From: Anaerolineales bacterium
GTDB taxonomy: Bacteria > Chloroflexota > Anaerolineae > Aggregatilineales > UBA2796
Assembly (NCBI GenBank): GCA_015075625.1
Contig: JABTTZ010000001.1
Location: 1,550,001-1,614,000, forward strand
Length of the DNA: 64,000 nt
Direction of reading: 5' to 3'
In this document: piece by piece, positions 1-7,905 of the stretch
Layout: each line of letters opens with the position of its first letter
How positions within the stretch are numbered: the stretch's first letter is position 1
Translations under genes and position numbers: made by a program
Notes under the pieces: generated by a model
The model's input: only the letters and a program-made list of their open reading frames with translations
Told to the model about the DNA's origin: nothing
Database searches by the model: none

Positions 1-646
1 CATGAGTTAAGGCGCTTTGTATTGGACGCTCCGGCGATACATCATTGATATAGGCAATGAGAATGGGATCGATGGGTAAGGTCATTGGTAAATAGGGGTG
101 GTCTATGATGGCTAGACCGGCTGTGTACTTATAGTTTCTTGTAAGGCGATAGTTGAAAACCATCACGATCATCCCTGTGCCGCCCCGTAAATAGGGAGTT
201 AGATCGACACCTCGAAAGAGTGCGCTAAGAGCGCAGAGATTTGCTGGTACAAACGGGACATCATGTTGTAAGGCAGCATAGGTTGAACCGAGGTCTAGCC
301 AATATGGGTAAACGGCAACAGAGTGAATGGTGACGTTTCCTTGCGATTGAGCCGACCAAAAGTGGGAGACACCCGGGAATGCAGAAGAAAGGAGATGAGA
401 GCGATACCAAGCAAAGTCCTCATAGGGTGGAAGAATGGTCGGGAGGGGAAAAGTGGAACTATCTTGGTAGGCACAAAAGAGAACAAGAGCGTCCAGATTT
501 CGCGCAACAGGAGCGATTGTCGGCAGCGGCGTGGGCGTCGGCGTTGCTTGCGCCTGCGCCGGCACGTACCACGTCGGGGGGACGCCGAGGAACGCCATCC
601 CCGGATGGGCATCGCACCCCGACCCATCAGCACGGACGAGGATCAC
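1..646 (-). CDS. orphan metzincin-like tip, 3' end outside window
   Basis: The frame is open from a TAG at about 669-671 to the window edge and encodes an anchor segment (VILVRADGSG...PPTWYVPAQAQ), a TPTPTP linker and a domain clearly homologous to the protease part of the gene at 4391-7555: both have FWSAQSQG and a GVDL-P-(F/Y)-(V/L)R segment. The window ends just after a His that aligns with the first His of HEIGH in that gene, so the catalytic motif probably lies just outside. The only plausible start is the GTG at 646, inside the anchor, and no signal peptide precedes it. It lies 33 bases after the stop of the 679-1887 gene, so it is probably the last visible member of that operon. I infer an unexported spare tip rather than a complete protease gene; plain pseudogene is the alternative. 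Confidence 0.7.
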   Translation of the reverse strand, partial: MILVRADGSGCDAHPGMAFLGVPPTWYVPAQAQATPTPTPLPTIAPVARNLDALVLFCAYQDSSTFPLPTILPPYEDFAWYRSHLLSSAFPGVSHFWSAQSQGNVTIHSVAVYPYWLDLGSTYAALQHDVPFVPANLCALSALFRGVDLTPYLRGGTGMIVMVFNYRLTRNYKYTAGLAIIDHPYLPMTLPIDPILIAYINDVSPERPIQSALTH

Positions 647-668
647 CGTGCGGGCGTCGTTCGTCGTC
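534..668 (-). repeat. anchor repeat, copy 1
   Basis: About 135 bases that match 5745-5879 with only three differences by hand alignment. Homology stops abruptly on the upstream side (at 668/669), just before the short segment that follows the tail gene's stop codon. It encodes the end of the TolB propeller plus VRADGSG...PPTWYVPAQ. Confidence 0.9.
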
Positions 669-678
669 TATGGATGGA

Positions 679-755
679 CTACTCCCAAATCACCCCGCAG
701 ACGAAGACCAACTCGCCATCGACCCACATCCACTCGCCGCCGCCGCCGGGGCAGG
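679..755 (-). repeat. tail repeat, copy 1
   Basis: DNA coding for the GGGGEWMWVDGEL tail and its stop. About 77 bases match 3818-3894 with about six differences, mostly at third positions, which suggests the protein sequence is under selection. Confidence 0.85.
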
Positions 756-1887
756 CTGGCTGTCCGCCGCCGGGGGGAGTGGTGGGGTTGGGGAAGGGGG
801 CGAGAGTAGCCGTAGGGGTGGGCGTGGGCGTCTCCGGCAGCCCCTGCAAATCATACAGGTACAGTTCGGCTGAGTTGGATATATACACAAACCATCGCCC
901 ATCAGGTGAAAATCTCCCCCGACTAACGCTACTGTTGTTGACTTCCGTAGTGAGAAGGGTGGTCGTCTGATTCGCCCAAGTGTAGTGGTAGATGCCTCGG
1001 TTATCGATGAAGATGATGGTCGAGCCGTCCGAGGTCACAAAACGGAAACCCTGTTCGGCTATCCCCAGCGGTTGAGGAAACAAAAAGCTGCCTTCCGGGT
1101 TCAAAGGGGTGTACATCAGCAAATGACTGGCGCCTTCCCCATCATCCTCTCTCACTCGCAGCAGCACCCAACTCCCATCGTCCGAAAAGTCGATGAGTCC
1201 TACAGCGCGATAAGCCACACCAGCGACGGTAGGAAAGGTCATGCGCTCCCACTCAAAGACCAACCCTGAGAGTCCCGCTTCCAATCCGCGCACATAGAAA
1301 AAGATATTCGGCTGGCAGAAGAACCTATCGGCACAAACCAGCATCACAAACGAGCGGCTGTCCTGACTCCAACGCACATCGAAGGTATTCACTTTTCCAA
1401 ACGGATCATAGAGGGGAAATTCTGGCGTGAATGTCGTCTGGGTTTCTCTGTCGGCGACCACCAACCGCCAATACCTATCGGTTTCCGCCACCACCTCTTC
1501 TCCTACATACACCAGATAGCGCCCATCGGGTGAAAGATAGGAGAAGGTATCGGCGGTGCGCACGTAAATCACCTCTTCTGCCGGCGTGATCTGCGACAAG
1601 AATGGATAGGTAGTGCTTTCCGTGAAGATCTCGGTATTAAGGTTGTAATGCGTCCAGAATCTGTTTGAATTGAAAGGGTCTTCTACCTCTGGTGCGCCCA
1701 CCGAATATACAAAGGCGCGGCTATCTCTTGCCCATTCGAAATAGTTTGCCTGAACCCCCGGCGATAACTTTTTCAAGCGCCCCGACTGCCCTTGCACTTG
1801 TGGTAGCGCCCATAACAGGGCGCATCCGAAGCAGGCAATGAGAAGGCTTGTGGCAAGCCGGTTAATCTGGGGTACTCTGCGCGACAT
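679..1887 (-). CDS. secreted TolB-like propeller protein with conserved tail
   Basis: 402 residues. An N-terminal hydrophobic stretch ending near QVQGQ looks like a signal peptide. The body has repeated blade signatures (SPDGRYLVYV, FSDDGSWVLL, FSPDGRWFVY) typical of WD40-like/TolB propellers. Then come a TPTPTPTAT linker and a C-terminal tail with GGGGEWMWVDGEL followed by FVCG. The tail is almost identical to that of the 3818-4366 gene although the rest of the two proteins is unrelated. It starts 35 bases after the stop of the M23 tip gene, with an AAAGGA ribosome binding site, so it is likely co-transcribed. Its job is unknown. By position it could be the partner of the upstream tip, but nothing in the sequence proves an immunity or chaperone role. 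Confidence 0.85.
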   Translation of the reverse strand: MSRRVPQINRLATSLLIACFGCALLWALPQVQGQSGRLKKLSPGVQANYFEWARDSRAFVYSVGAPEVEDPFNSNRFWTHYNLNTEIFTESTTYPFLSQITPAEEVIYVRTADTFSYLSPDGRYLVYVGEEVVAETDRYWRLVVADRETQTTFTPEFPLYDPFGKVNTFDVRWSQDSRSFVMLVCADRFFCQPNIFFYVRGLEAGLSGLVFEWERMTFPTVAGVAYRAVGLIDFSDDGSWVLLRVREDDGEGASHLLMYTPLNPEGSFLFPQPLGIAEQGFRFVTSDGSTIIFIDNRGIYHYTWANQTTTLLTTEVNNSSVSRGRFSPDGRWFVYISNSAELYLYDLQGLPETPTPTPTATLAPFPNPTTPPGGGQPACPGGGGEWMWVDGELVFVCGVIWE

Positions 1888-1921
1888 CCTTGCCGTCCTT
1901 TTCTAGACAGTCGTTTCTGAA

Positions 1922-3790
1922 TCATGGTGTTGCGGTGGGTGTTGGTGTTAATGTGGGCGTCGGCGTTAATGTTGGTAGCGGTGACAGGTTAGGCGGGGGA
2001 ATGGCGACTCGTGGATCGTCTGCCGGGACGGGTGTATGTGTATAGTTTGCCCTCACTTTAGGGGAGTAAATGAAACTGCGATGGCGGGGTTCCATGGTGG
2101 GGGTGATGATGGGATTTACGTAGTTCCAGCCAACGAATCGCTGAAAGGACTGGGAATAGAGGCGTTCGCAAGGGAACCCTAGCGTGATGATCGTGTTGTG
2201 TTTACCTCCCAATCCCTCCACCTTAAGAAGGGTAACCCCGTTATCCTCCGCCCAGATAAGACTCTTGTGGATGGACTGCTCCAGTGTGTTGGGAGTACCC
2301 GTTGCATGGAATGTGGCTAATAAAACCGGGTCTGGTTCAAAAAACTGGGTGAAGTCGTAAACATGTTTGGGATAGCCGATTGGGTCGCCGATTGGGTCGC
2401 CGTTTATGTCTGCCCGTTGAAAATCCGGAATGCCCCAGCGGTTTGCTGTGGGTGACTGAGGATTCTGAGGGTTGATTTCCTGTGCCCACGTGACAAAAGC
2501 ATCCGGCGGGGTGCGCCCAAAGCTTATCACACTGATATGGAGATGGGGGGTGTTCCATGTGCCCAGAGTCCCCAAGCGGGTTCCTGCGTCCACATATTTT
2601 CCCACCCAGATATCGGGATCAACGGTCAACAAATGCCCATATACCACGAATAGATGCCTATGACGGATAACTACTGCAAATGGGCTGAGTTTATCGGTGT
2701 TGGGCATCTCATTGGGCTTATAGTTCCCCCATTGGGCGCCTGTGGTTCCATCCTCATGGAGCAAAGCAACAACCAACCCACCTGCACTGGCAAAAGCGGC
2801 GCTCCCCGGAGGCGCGAAAAAATCCACCCCAAAATGATACCCCGGATGCCAGTACCCACCCTTTTCATTTGCAAATCCAGAGATATGCTGGGATGCAGCT
2901 TCAACACAGGTCTGGTACATGCTCACCGGATAATGGGTGAAGGTGAGGGGGGCAGTCAACCCCCAAGGCACTTGGGTGAGGGGAGGAAGGGCATAGGACG
3001 CGCTTAGATTCGCGGTTGGCAGTTCGGAGAGACATTTTTCGATTTCACTTCGCTCTACTTTCAGCGAAAGCACCCCGTCAAAATCCTTTTTGGGAACGAT
3101 AATCTCTTGTTGGGGCAGGATGAATCCCCCGATGGGGTCAATTACCTGGAACCAGCGTAAGATGAAGCCATTGGGTGCTTGTGCTACGCCTTGCGTTCGG
3201 CGGAACCACAGCCGATGGTTGAGGGGATCAATCGCATAGGCATCGATCTTTAACTCATTTTGGATATCGTTCTTCCATTCGGCTGGATTACCCCGGATGG
3301 GTGCTCGGAAGAGATGGATAGATTGCTTTTTGTCGTTTTCGGGAAGGATTAACTGACAGGTACTTGCGGACGTAGGTGAAGGGGTTAAGGTCGCTGTAGG
3401 GGCAGGCGTGCAGTTGGGTGAACGGTCAAAATCGAAGACAAAGTAATCGCTGTAGCGTTGAGCGACGATCCACCCATCGTGCAGCGTGCCAGCTAACATC
3501 ACTTCGGCACGATACCAGATATAACCATCTGCCGAGGGTGTTTTCGAGGTTGGGTCAAGGCGGATGGGCGTGCCGGGCTGGATTGTCCCTAGAAGGGTGG
3601 CGCTGGTACTTGGCGCAGCCCTGAAATTGACCTCGCGGCAGTTCGTGTACACGGTGATGAGAGTGTTCGATAGTGTGGGCGTGGGCGTGGACTGCCCCTG
3701 CGCCGGCACGTACCACGTCGGGGGGACACCGAGGAACGCCATCCCCGGATGGACATCGCGCCCCGACCCATCGGCACGGACGATAATCAC
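1922..3790 (-). CDS. orphan SH3b-M23 peptidase tip protein
   Basis: About 622 residues from a GTG start that sits inside the anchor sequence (IIVRADGSGRD, PPTWYVPAQ). After a TPTPT linker there is an SH3b-like region (about residues 45-120), an uncharacterised middle part and an M23/LytM-like peptidase domain with HFGVD and HLHIS, matching the HxxxD and HxH zinc ligands of the family. The protein ends in a TPTPTLTPTPTATP linker with nothing after it. There is no signal peptide, although M23 enzymes act on peptidoglycan outside the membrane. It begins 27 bases after the stop of the gene at 3818-4366. I infer that it is a spare C-terminal tip that could be joined to the secreted N-terminal half of the 4391-7555 gene by recombination at the anchor. 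Confidence 0.8.
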   Translation of the reverse strand: MIIVRADGSGRDVHPGMAFLGVPPTWYVPAQGQSTPTPTLSNTLITVYTNCREVNFRAAPSTSATLLGTIQPGTPIRLDPTSKTPSADGYIWYRAEVMLAGTLHDGWIVAQRYSDYFVFDFDRSPNCTPAPTATLTPSPTSASTCQLILPENDKKQSIHLFRAPIRGNPAEWKNDIQNELKIDAYAIDPLNHRLWFRRTQGVAQAPNGFILRWFQVIDPIGGFILPQQEIIVPKKDFDGVLSLKVERSEIEKCLSELPTANLSASYALPPLTQVPWGLTAPLTFTHYPVSMYQTCVEAASQHISGFANEKGGYWHPGYHFGVDFFAPPGSAAFASAGGLVVALLHEDGTTGAQWGNYKPNEMPNTDKLSPFAVVIRHRHLFVVYGHLLTVDPDIWVGKYVDAGTRLGTLGTWNTPHLHISVISFGRTPPDAFVTWAQEINPQNPQSPTANRWGIPDFQRADINGDPIGDPIGYPKHVYDFTQFFEPDPVLLATFHATGTPNTLEQSIHKSLIWAEDNGVTLLKVEGLGGKHNTIITLGFPCERLYSQSFQRFVGWNYVNPIITPTMEPRHRSFIYSPKVRANYTHTPVPADDPRVAIPPPNLSPLPTLTPTPTLTPTPTATP

Positions 3791-3797
3791 CGTGCGG
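3698..3797 (-). repeat. anchor repeat, copy 2
   Basis: About 100 bases matching copies 1 and 3 with roughly four differences from copy 3 by hand alignment. It contains the GTG start of the M23 tip gene. Homology ends just before the stop of the preceding tail-bearing gene. Confidence 0.88.
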
Positions 3798-3817
3798 ATG
3801 CTCCGCCACCGTCCGCC

Positions 3818-3894
3818 CTACTCCCAACTCACCCCGCAGACGAAGATCAACTCCCCATCGACCCACATCCATTCGCCACCACCGCCGGGGCAGA
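3818..3894 (-). repeat. tail repeat, copy 2
   Basis: Second copy of the tail-coding segment, again ending with the stop codon and followed within about 30 bases by an anchor copy. Confidence 0.85.
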
Positions 3895-4366
3895 CGGGAG
3901 GAAAGCCAGTAGGGTAGGGGATAATTGCGGGGAAGGGCGTTGCCGTCGGCGTGGGAGTCCGTGTGGGAGTAGCCGTTGCGGTTTTCGATGGGCTTGGCGT
4001 TGGGGTTGCTGTGAGGGCGAGGGCGGTTTGGGTGTTGAAGTACCGTTGTGTAGATTTAGCATCATTCGTTAGCCAAGAATGAACATAATCCCAATAACGA
4101 GTTTTTTGAAAATGCTCGGCGGTCAGATGCTGACCTAACGTAAACGTGTTTGAGGGACGGGCTGTGGGCATAGGAGTGCCTACAGTGCCATAAAACACAG
4201 TCAAGGTGATTAGTCGAATGGCGCGGGTCGGATCAATAGTTCCCTGGGCAGGGGCGAGATAGCTAGAGGGAGTGAGGCGTCGTCCATTAAGATAGATGAC
4301 GACTATACCAGCCACGGTGAGGAGAATCATGGTCAGCCAAAAGGCTGTCCCAAAGCGTTGTTTCAT
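3818..4366 (-). CDS. small membrane-anchored protein with conserved tail
   Basis: 182 residues. An N-terminal transmembrane segment (about residues 8-26) is followed by about 80 residues I do not recognise, a TATPTPSPSKTAT-type linker and the C-terminal tail GGGGEWMWVDGEL plus FVCGVSWE. It starts 24 bases after the stop of the large protease gene with an AAAGGCG ribosome binding site, so both are likely translated from one message. The position directly behind an effector-like gene recalls immunity proteins, but that is only an analogy. The two Cys residues of the tail could form a disulfide outside the membrane. Confidence 0.8.
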   Translation of the reverse strand: MKQRFGTAFWLTMILLTVAGIVVIYLNGRRLTPSSYLAPAQGTIDPTRAIRLITLTVFYGTVGTPMPTARPSNTFTLGQHLTAEHFQKTRYWDYVHSWLTNDAKSTQRYFNTQTALALTATPTPSPSKTATATPTRTPTPTATPFPAIIPYPTGFPPVCPGGGGEWMWVDGELIFVCGVSWE

Positions 4367-4390
4367 CAGAATCGCCTTTCGCTTCGCTGG

Positions 4391-7300
4391 TTATGGGCAT
4401 ACGCCCGGTAGGGGTGGAGGCACAGGTTGTCCAACAGATACCTCAATCTCAAACATTTCGGTCTCTGGGTAAAACTCAACTACCTTCACCCGGATAGCTT
4501 GTTTTTCATCGATAAAGTCCTCACCTGTGAAGAATACCGAGCCTGAATCATTTGCATTTCCACGTTCATCTTTACTGTGGTTGCAGATGTACCCAACCTT
4601 ATAGCCTTCGGCATTAAGCGTTCGTTTATCAATGTCAAGGATGACAGGTCGTCCAACTTGGGCAATGGGACTCTCGTAATCTGGCTCTTTAACACGATGA
4701 ATAAGTACCACCGGACGATCTATCGGAAGACCATTGTCGTAACTGGCTTGGTCGGGACGATTCATCCGCGCCTCTACCGTATAAAAGTCAGCATCCTCCG
4801 TTCGCGTCGGGAGGTCGATGCGAATCATGTACCGTTCGTTCTGGTTGGTATCAATCGGAGAACTGTCCAGAACCTTCAGGCGAATGGTTTTGGTCGTGGG
4901 TGCGCTAATCGTTTCCACCTCTGCGGGCTGAACCCACCCTGCATAATAGCGATGAATAGGAATGGCATTGATGGGAATACACACTTGGTCAACCGTCTGC
5001 CACTGCCCACAGGGGACAAGGAAGGCGGCAGTCGGTGTCGCCAAGGGGGGAACAGGATTTGGTGTGGGATAGATAAGATGCGTCCCGGCTGCGTTGCTCA
5101 TCACATCCCATGCCGATCCATAGACATCCCCTGGAAGATAGTAGGGCGAATACGAGTGAAGTAACCCAAGAATATGTCCGATCTCGTGGGCAACTGTTGC
5201 CTGAAGAGAGGGGATATTGATCATCGACTGAACATTCCCCACAAAGATAGGGTCTATCGCGTAAAGCGAGCCATCGATATAGATTTGGGGCATTATTCCC
5301 AGAGACGGCGCAAACGCGGCTGCCCCATTCCATAAGAAGTAGTCAAAAAAGAGGAGCACAACGCCGTTGTTGGATCGCACAAATGGATTTAGATCGACTC
5401 CCTCGTGTACGGCTTGCGTGAGACAATCTGTGGCAATAAAGCTGTAAGGGGTATCTGAAGACTCTCTATAGCTGGTAGTGGTCATCGTCAGCCAACTGGA
5501 ATGAAACGTTGCCATGTTGAGCGTTATTTTCCCTTGCGATTGCGCCGACCAGAAATCGACAACACTAGGAAACACCCTCTTGGCGAGTTCAAGGCTGACA
5601 AGGTAGGGGACGCTGTAAGGAACGGGCGGTGTTGGCAGTGGGTTGGCAGGGTCCGGTGTGTATTGGCAAAATACGGTGAGGATGTTCAGCGTTTTCGCTG
5701 TCGCTATTTTGGTAGGTAGCCAAGTAGGTGTTGCCGTCGGCACAGGCGTCGGCGTTGCTTGCGCCTGCGCCGGCACGTACCACGTCGGGGGGACGCCGAG
5801 GAACGCCATCCCCGGATGGGCATCGCGCCCCGACCCATCGGCACGGACGAGGATCACCGTGCGGGCATCGTTCGTCGTCGCTAAGCGCGTCCCGTCCGGC
5901 GACCACTGAAGGGGGTAATTCGCTCCCGATCCAAGCGTCCAAATCACGCGGCGGCTGCTCCCATCGGGCTGAATCGACTGCACCTGCCCTGAGTCGGGGT
6001 AATACTCTGTGCCGATCAGGACGTGGTTGAAGGCGAGAAGGGACGCTGTCGGGGCGTGCTGAAGCCCGATCAGGTCATAGGCAGCGTTATAGCCGCCCTG
6101 CGGGGTGATCAGGCGGGGGCTGTCCGACCCATCGGCACGCTGAGCATAGATTCGGGCGCTGTTGGTGGGAGACAGCAAAGCAAGGTAGAAAAGCTCTGTC
6201 CCATCCGCCGACCACGAAAGGGAATACCCGCCGCTGTTCAGGGTGCGCAGCACCTCCCCACTCAGGGAGCGTATCACAATTTGTCCGCCAACCGGGTAGG
6301 CGATCTGCGTCCCATCGGGCGACCACACCGGCTGCCCTTCGTTCTCAGGCGTGTTCGTTAGGTTCATTTCAGCGCCGCTGAGGGCATCCACGCGGTAGAT
6401 ATCGACACTGCCGCGATTCGACAGGTAGAGGAAGTAGCGCCCATCGTGGCGGTAGAGCGGCGGGGTGAGGGCATTCGTCAAGGGCAGAGTCGCCATGCCG
6501 CCGCCGGCGTCGGTGATGCGGGCGGTGGAGGGATTTAATAAGGTGACGACGCGCAGCGCCCCCGACGGCGGGGTGACGATGCTGGCGCTGGCGGGAACAT
6601 TCCCCTGACTGGTCGTCGCCCAGATGCTTTCGGCGCTGGCGGGCGGTGGCTCAGGCGCAGTCAAGGCGCAGGCGGGGTCAAGGCGCGGGTCAGCCGCCGC
6701 CAACTGGACATCCACCCGTTCGCTGAGCGTATCCGTGCCAAAGGTCAGTTCGTTAATGCTTGGCATCCCGCCGCCAAAATAGCCCTCCTCAATGAGAACG
6801 GCGGCGGCGTCCGCGTTGAAGATCGCCCCCCCGCCGTTCGCCGTGTTGCCGGAAAAGGTCGCTTTGGTGAGCATTACCGCGCCGCCCTCGGCATTGTAGA
6901 GCGCTCCCCCTTGCGAGGCGTGGTTGGCAAGGAAGGCAGTGCATGTCCCCGCTGTTGAACCTGTGTTGAAGATCGCCCCGCCCGGCGCGGCAGTGCGCCC
7001 CCGCACCGCCCCCAGCGTGACCCGCACGAGAGTCAGCCGTCCAGCATTGGCGATGCCTCCCTCCGCCCCACTCAAAGCGCTGATCTGGCTGTCCTCGATG
7101 GTCAACGTCCCCTCGTTCAGCAGGCTGCGTCCCGCCTCCCCGCGCCCCTCAATACGGACATGACGCATGGTCACCTTCGCCGTCGGGCTGAGGCGGATCG
7201 GCGTTCCCTCCACTGCCAGCGTCGCCGCCCCCCCATGAAGGATAACATGCCCGCTGAGGGAGGGAAACTGTGGCGTCTGCGCTGTACCGGCAGCGGCGAA

Positions 7301-7555
7301 GGCGTATGTCCCGCCATCGAGGTAAATATGAACAGGGAGCGCATCCGAGCGCGGCGCGGCGCTGTTTGCGTAGTGAATCGCCAGCGCCAAACTCATCGCA
7401 TCGTCGGCGGGGACGCGGAGGTGGATTTCCATTGGCGCGGCGGGGGTGAGCGTCGGCGCATCCTGCGACCTGACCGGACGCACCAGCGCGGCGCCCGCAC
7501 AGAGCAAGGCGAATCCACTCAGCAAAAGGATAACCAGACTCAGCCGACGGCGCAT
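4391..7555 (-). CDS. secreted beta-helix/TolB/metzincin protease
   Basis: 1054 residues. A signal peptide (about 1-30) is followed by a right-handed beta-helix with GGAIFN and GGALYN repeats (about 60-270), a TolB-like propeller (about 365-560; WSPDGTQIAY, WSPDGTRLAT), the anchor (about 560-600), a TPTPVPTATP linker and a protease domain. The last contains HEIGHILGLLH at about 790-800, matching the metzincin zinc motif HExxHxxGxxH, with a possible Met-turn in WDVMS about 25 residues later. The anchor is about 98% identical at DNA level to the one at 534-668, whereas the protease halves are only distantly related. The gene heads the operon 7555 to 1. Likely role: extracellular or surface protease with an exchangeable tip. 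Confidence 0.88.
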   Translation of the reverse strand: MRRRLSLVILLLSGFALLCAGAALVRPVRSQDAPTLTPAAPMEIHLRVPADDAMSLALAIHYANSAAPRSDALPVHIYLDGGTYAFAAAGTAQTPQFPSLSGHVILHGGAATLAVEGTPIRLSPTAKVTMRHVRIEGRGEAGRSLLNEGTLTIEDSQISALSGAEGGIANAGRLTLVRVTLGAVRGRTAAPGGAIFNTGSTAGTCTAFLANHASQGGALYNAEGGAVMLTKATFSGNTANGGGAIFNADAAAVLIEEGYFGGGMPSINELTFGTDTLSERVDVQLAAADPRLDPACALTAPEPPPASAESIWATTSQGNVPASASIVTPPSGALRVVTLLNPSTARITDAGGGMATLPLTNALTPPLYRHDGRYFLYLSNRGSVDIYRVDALSGAEMNLTNTPENEGQPVWSPDGTQIAYPVGGQIVIRSLSGEVLRTLNSGGYSLSWSADGTELFYLALLSPTNSARIYAQRADGSDSPRLITPQGGYNAAYDLIGLQHAPTASLLAFNHVLIGTEYYPDSGQVQSIQPDGSSRRVIWTLGSGANYPLQWSPDGTRLATTNDARTVILVRADGSGRDAHPGMAFLGVPPTWYVPAQAQATPTPVPTATPTWLPTKIATAKTLNILTVFCQYTPDPANPLPTPPVPYSVPYLVSLELAKRVFPSVVDFWSAQSQGKITLNMATFHSSWLTMTTTSYRESSDTPYSFIATDCLTQAVHEGVDLNPFVRSNNGVVLLFFDYFLWNGAAAFAPSLGIMPQIYIDGSLYAIDPIFVGNVQSMINIPSLQATVAHEIGHILGLLHSYSPYYLPGDVYGSAWDVMSNAAGTHLIYPTPNPVPPLATPTAAFLVPCGQWQTVDQVCIPINAIPIHRYYAGWVQPAEVETISAPTTKTIRLKVLDSSPIDTNQNERYMIRIDLPTRTEDADFYTVEARMNRPDQASYDNGLPIDRPVVLIHRVKEPDYESPIAQVGRPVILDIDKRTLNAEGYKVGYICNHSKDERGNANDSGSVFFTGEDFIDEKQAIRVKVVEFYPETEMFEIEVSVGQPVPPPLPGVCP
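5745..5879 (-). repeat. anchor repeat, copy 3 (within full-length gene)
   Basis: The same segment in its full-length context, in frame between the TolB propeller and the protease domain of the 4391-7555 gene. It shows what the orphan copies were derived from. Confidence 0.9.
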
Positions 7556-7595
7556 AAGAAGGCAATCTCACGGGTGTAATACTAGACCGCCGCTA

Positions 7596-7622
7596 ATATT
7601 ACCCCCCCCCGTACAATGTCAA
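7596..7622 (-). promoter_or_regulatory. promoter of tip-array operon with 9-G spacer tract
   Basis: On the minus strand TTGACA (7617-7622) and TAATAT (7596-7601) are separated by 15 bases, nine of which are an uninterrupted G run. It lies about 40 bases upstream of the ATG at 7555. A 15-base spacer is short for a sigma-70-type promoter, so gain of one or two G would bring it to the usual 16-17. Promoter assignment is by pattern only. Confidence 0.55.
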
Positions 7623-7643
7623 GGGGCGCGCTGTACAAGTTCC

Positions 7644-7663
7644 CTACGGATGGACTACTCCCA
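7644..7663 (-). repeat. remnant of a tail-gene end
   Basis: Twenty bases match 668-687 at 19 positions, including the final Trp-Glu-stop codons of the tail and the bases after the stop. The neighbouring CACCCC and CAG also align if a short gap is allowed. It is too short to be a gene and suggests that another tail-bearing gene once preceded the array. Confidence 0.4.
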
Positions 7664-7670
7664 CACCCCT

Positions 7671-7830
7671 ACAGCATTTTTCAAGGAGATTGACCCCTTA
7701 ATGGTTGACAGTCCCACGTATCATGATATACGTACCAATGGGTTAGGTGGTGGTGATCACAGGGTAAACGAACGACGCCCGCCCTTCTTGTAAGAAGGCT
7801 GGTTGCAGCCCAACCAGTGAGGGTACTGCA
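7671..7830 (+). promoter_or_regulatory. duplicated promoter-leader element, copy 1 (mfd)
   Basis: About 160 bases nearly repeated in inverted orientation at 18774-18932 (about 90% identical by hand alignment). It contains TTGACA (7705-7710), a 16-base spacer and TATACG (7727-7732), then a leader with two hairpins: CCTTCT/AGAAGG and CTGGTTG/CAACCAG. Similarity stops at about 7830 while mfd begins at 7906. The leader half is more conserved than the promoter spacer, which suggests an RNA or protein-binding role. It could instead be a small non-autonomous mobile element that carries a promoter. Confidence 0.65.
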
Positions 7831-7905
7831 ATAAAATTTCATCTGTACAGCGCCGCCCCTTTCCGCGAAAATAGACCATTGCGTTGGTTACGGTGCTGAG
7901 GTGTC

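Noticed and set aside
7671-7830. Insertion sequence
   Set aside because: The repeated element is only about 160 bases, has no coding capacity and shows no clear terminal inverted repeats or target duplications.
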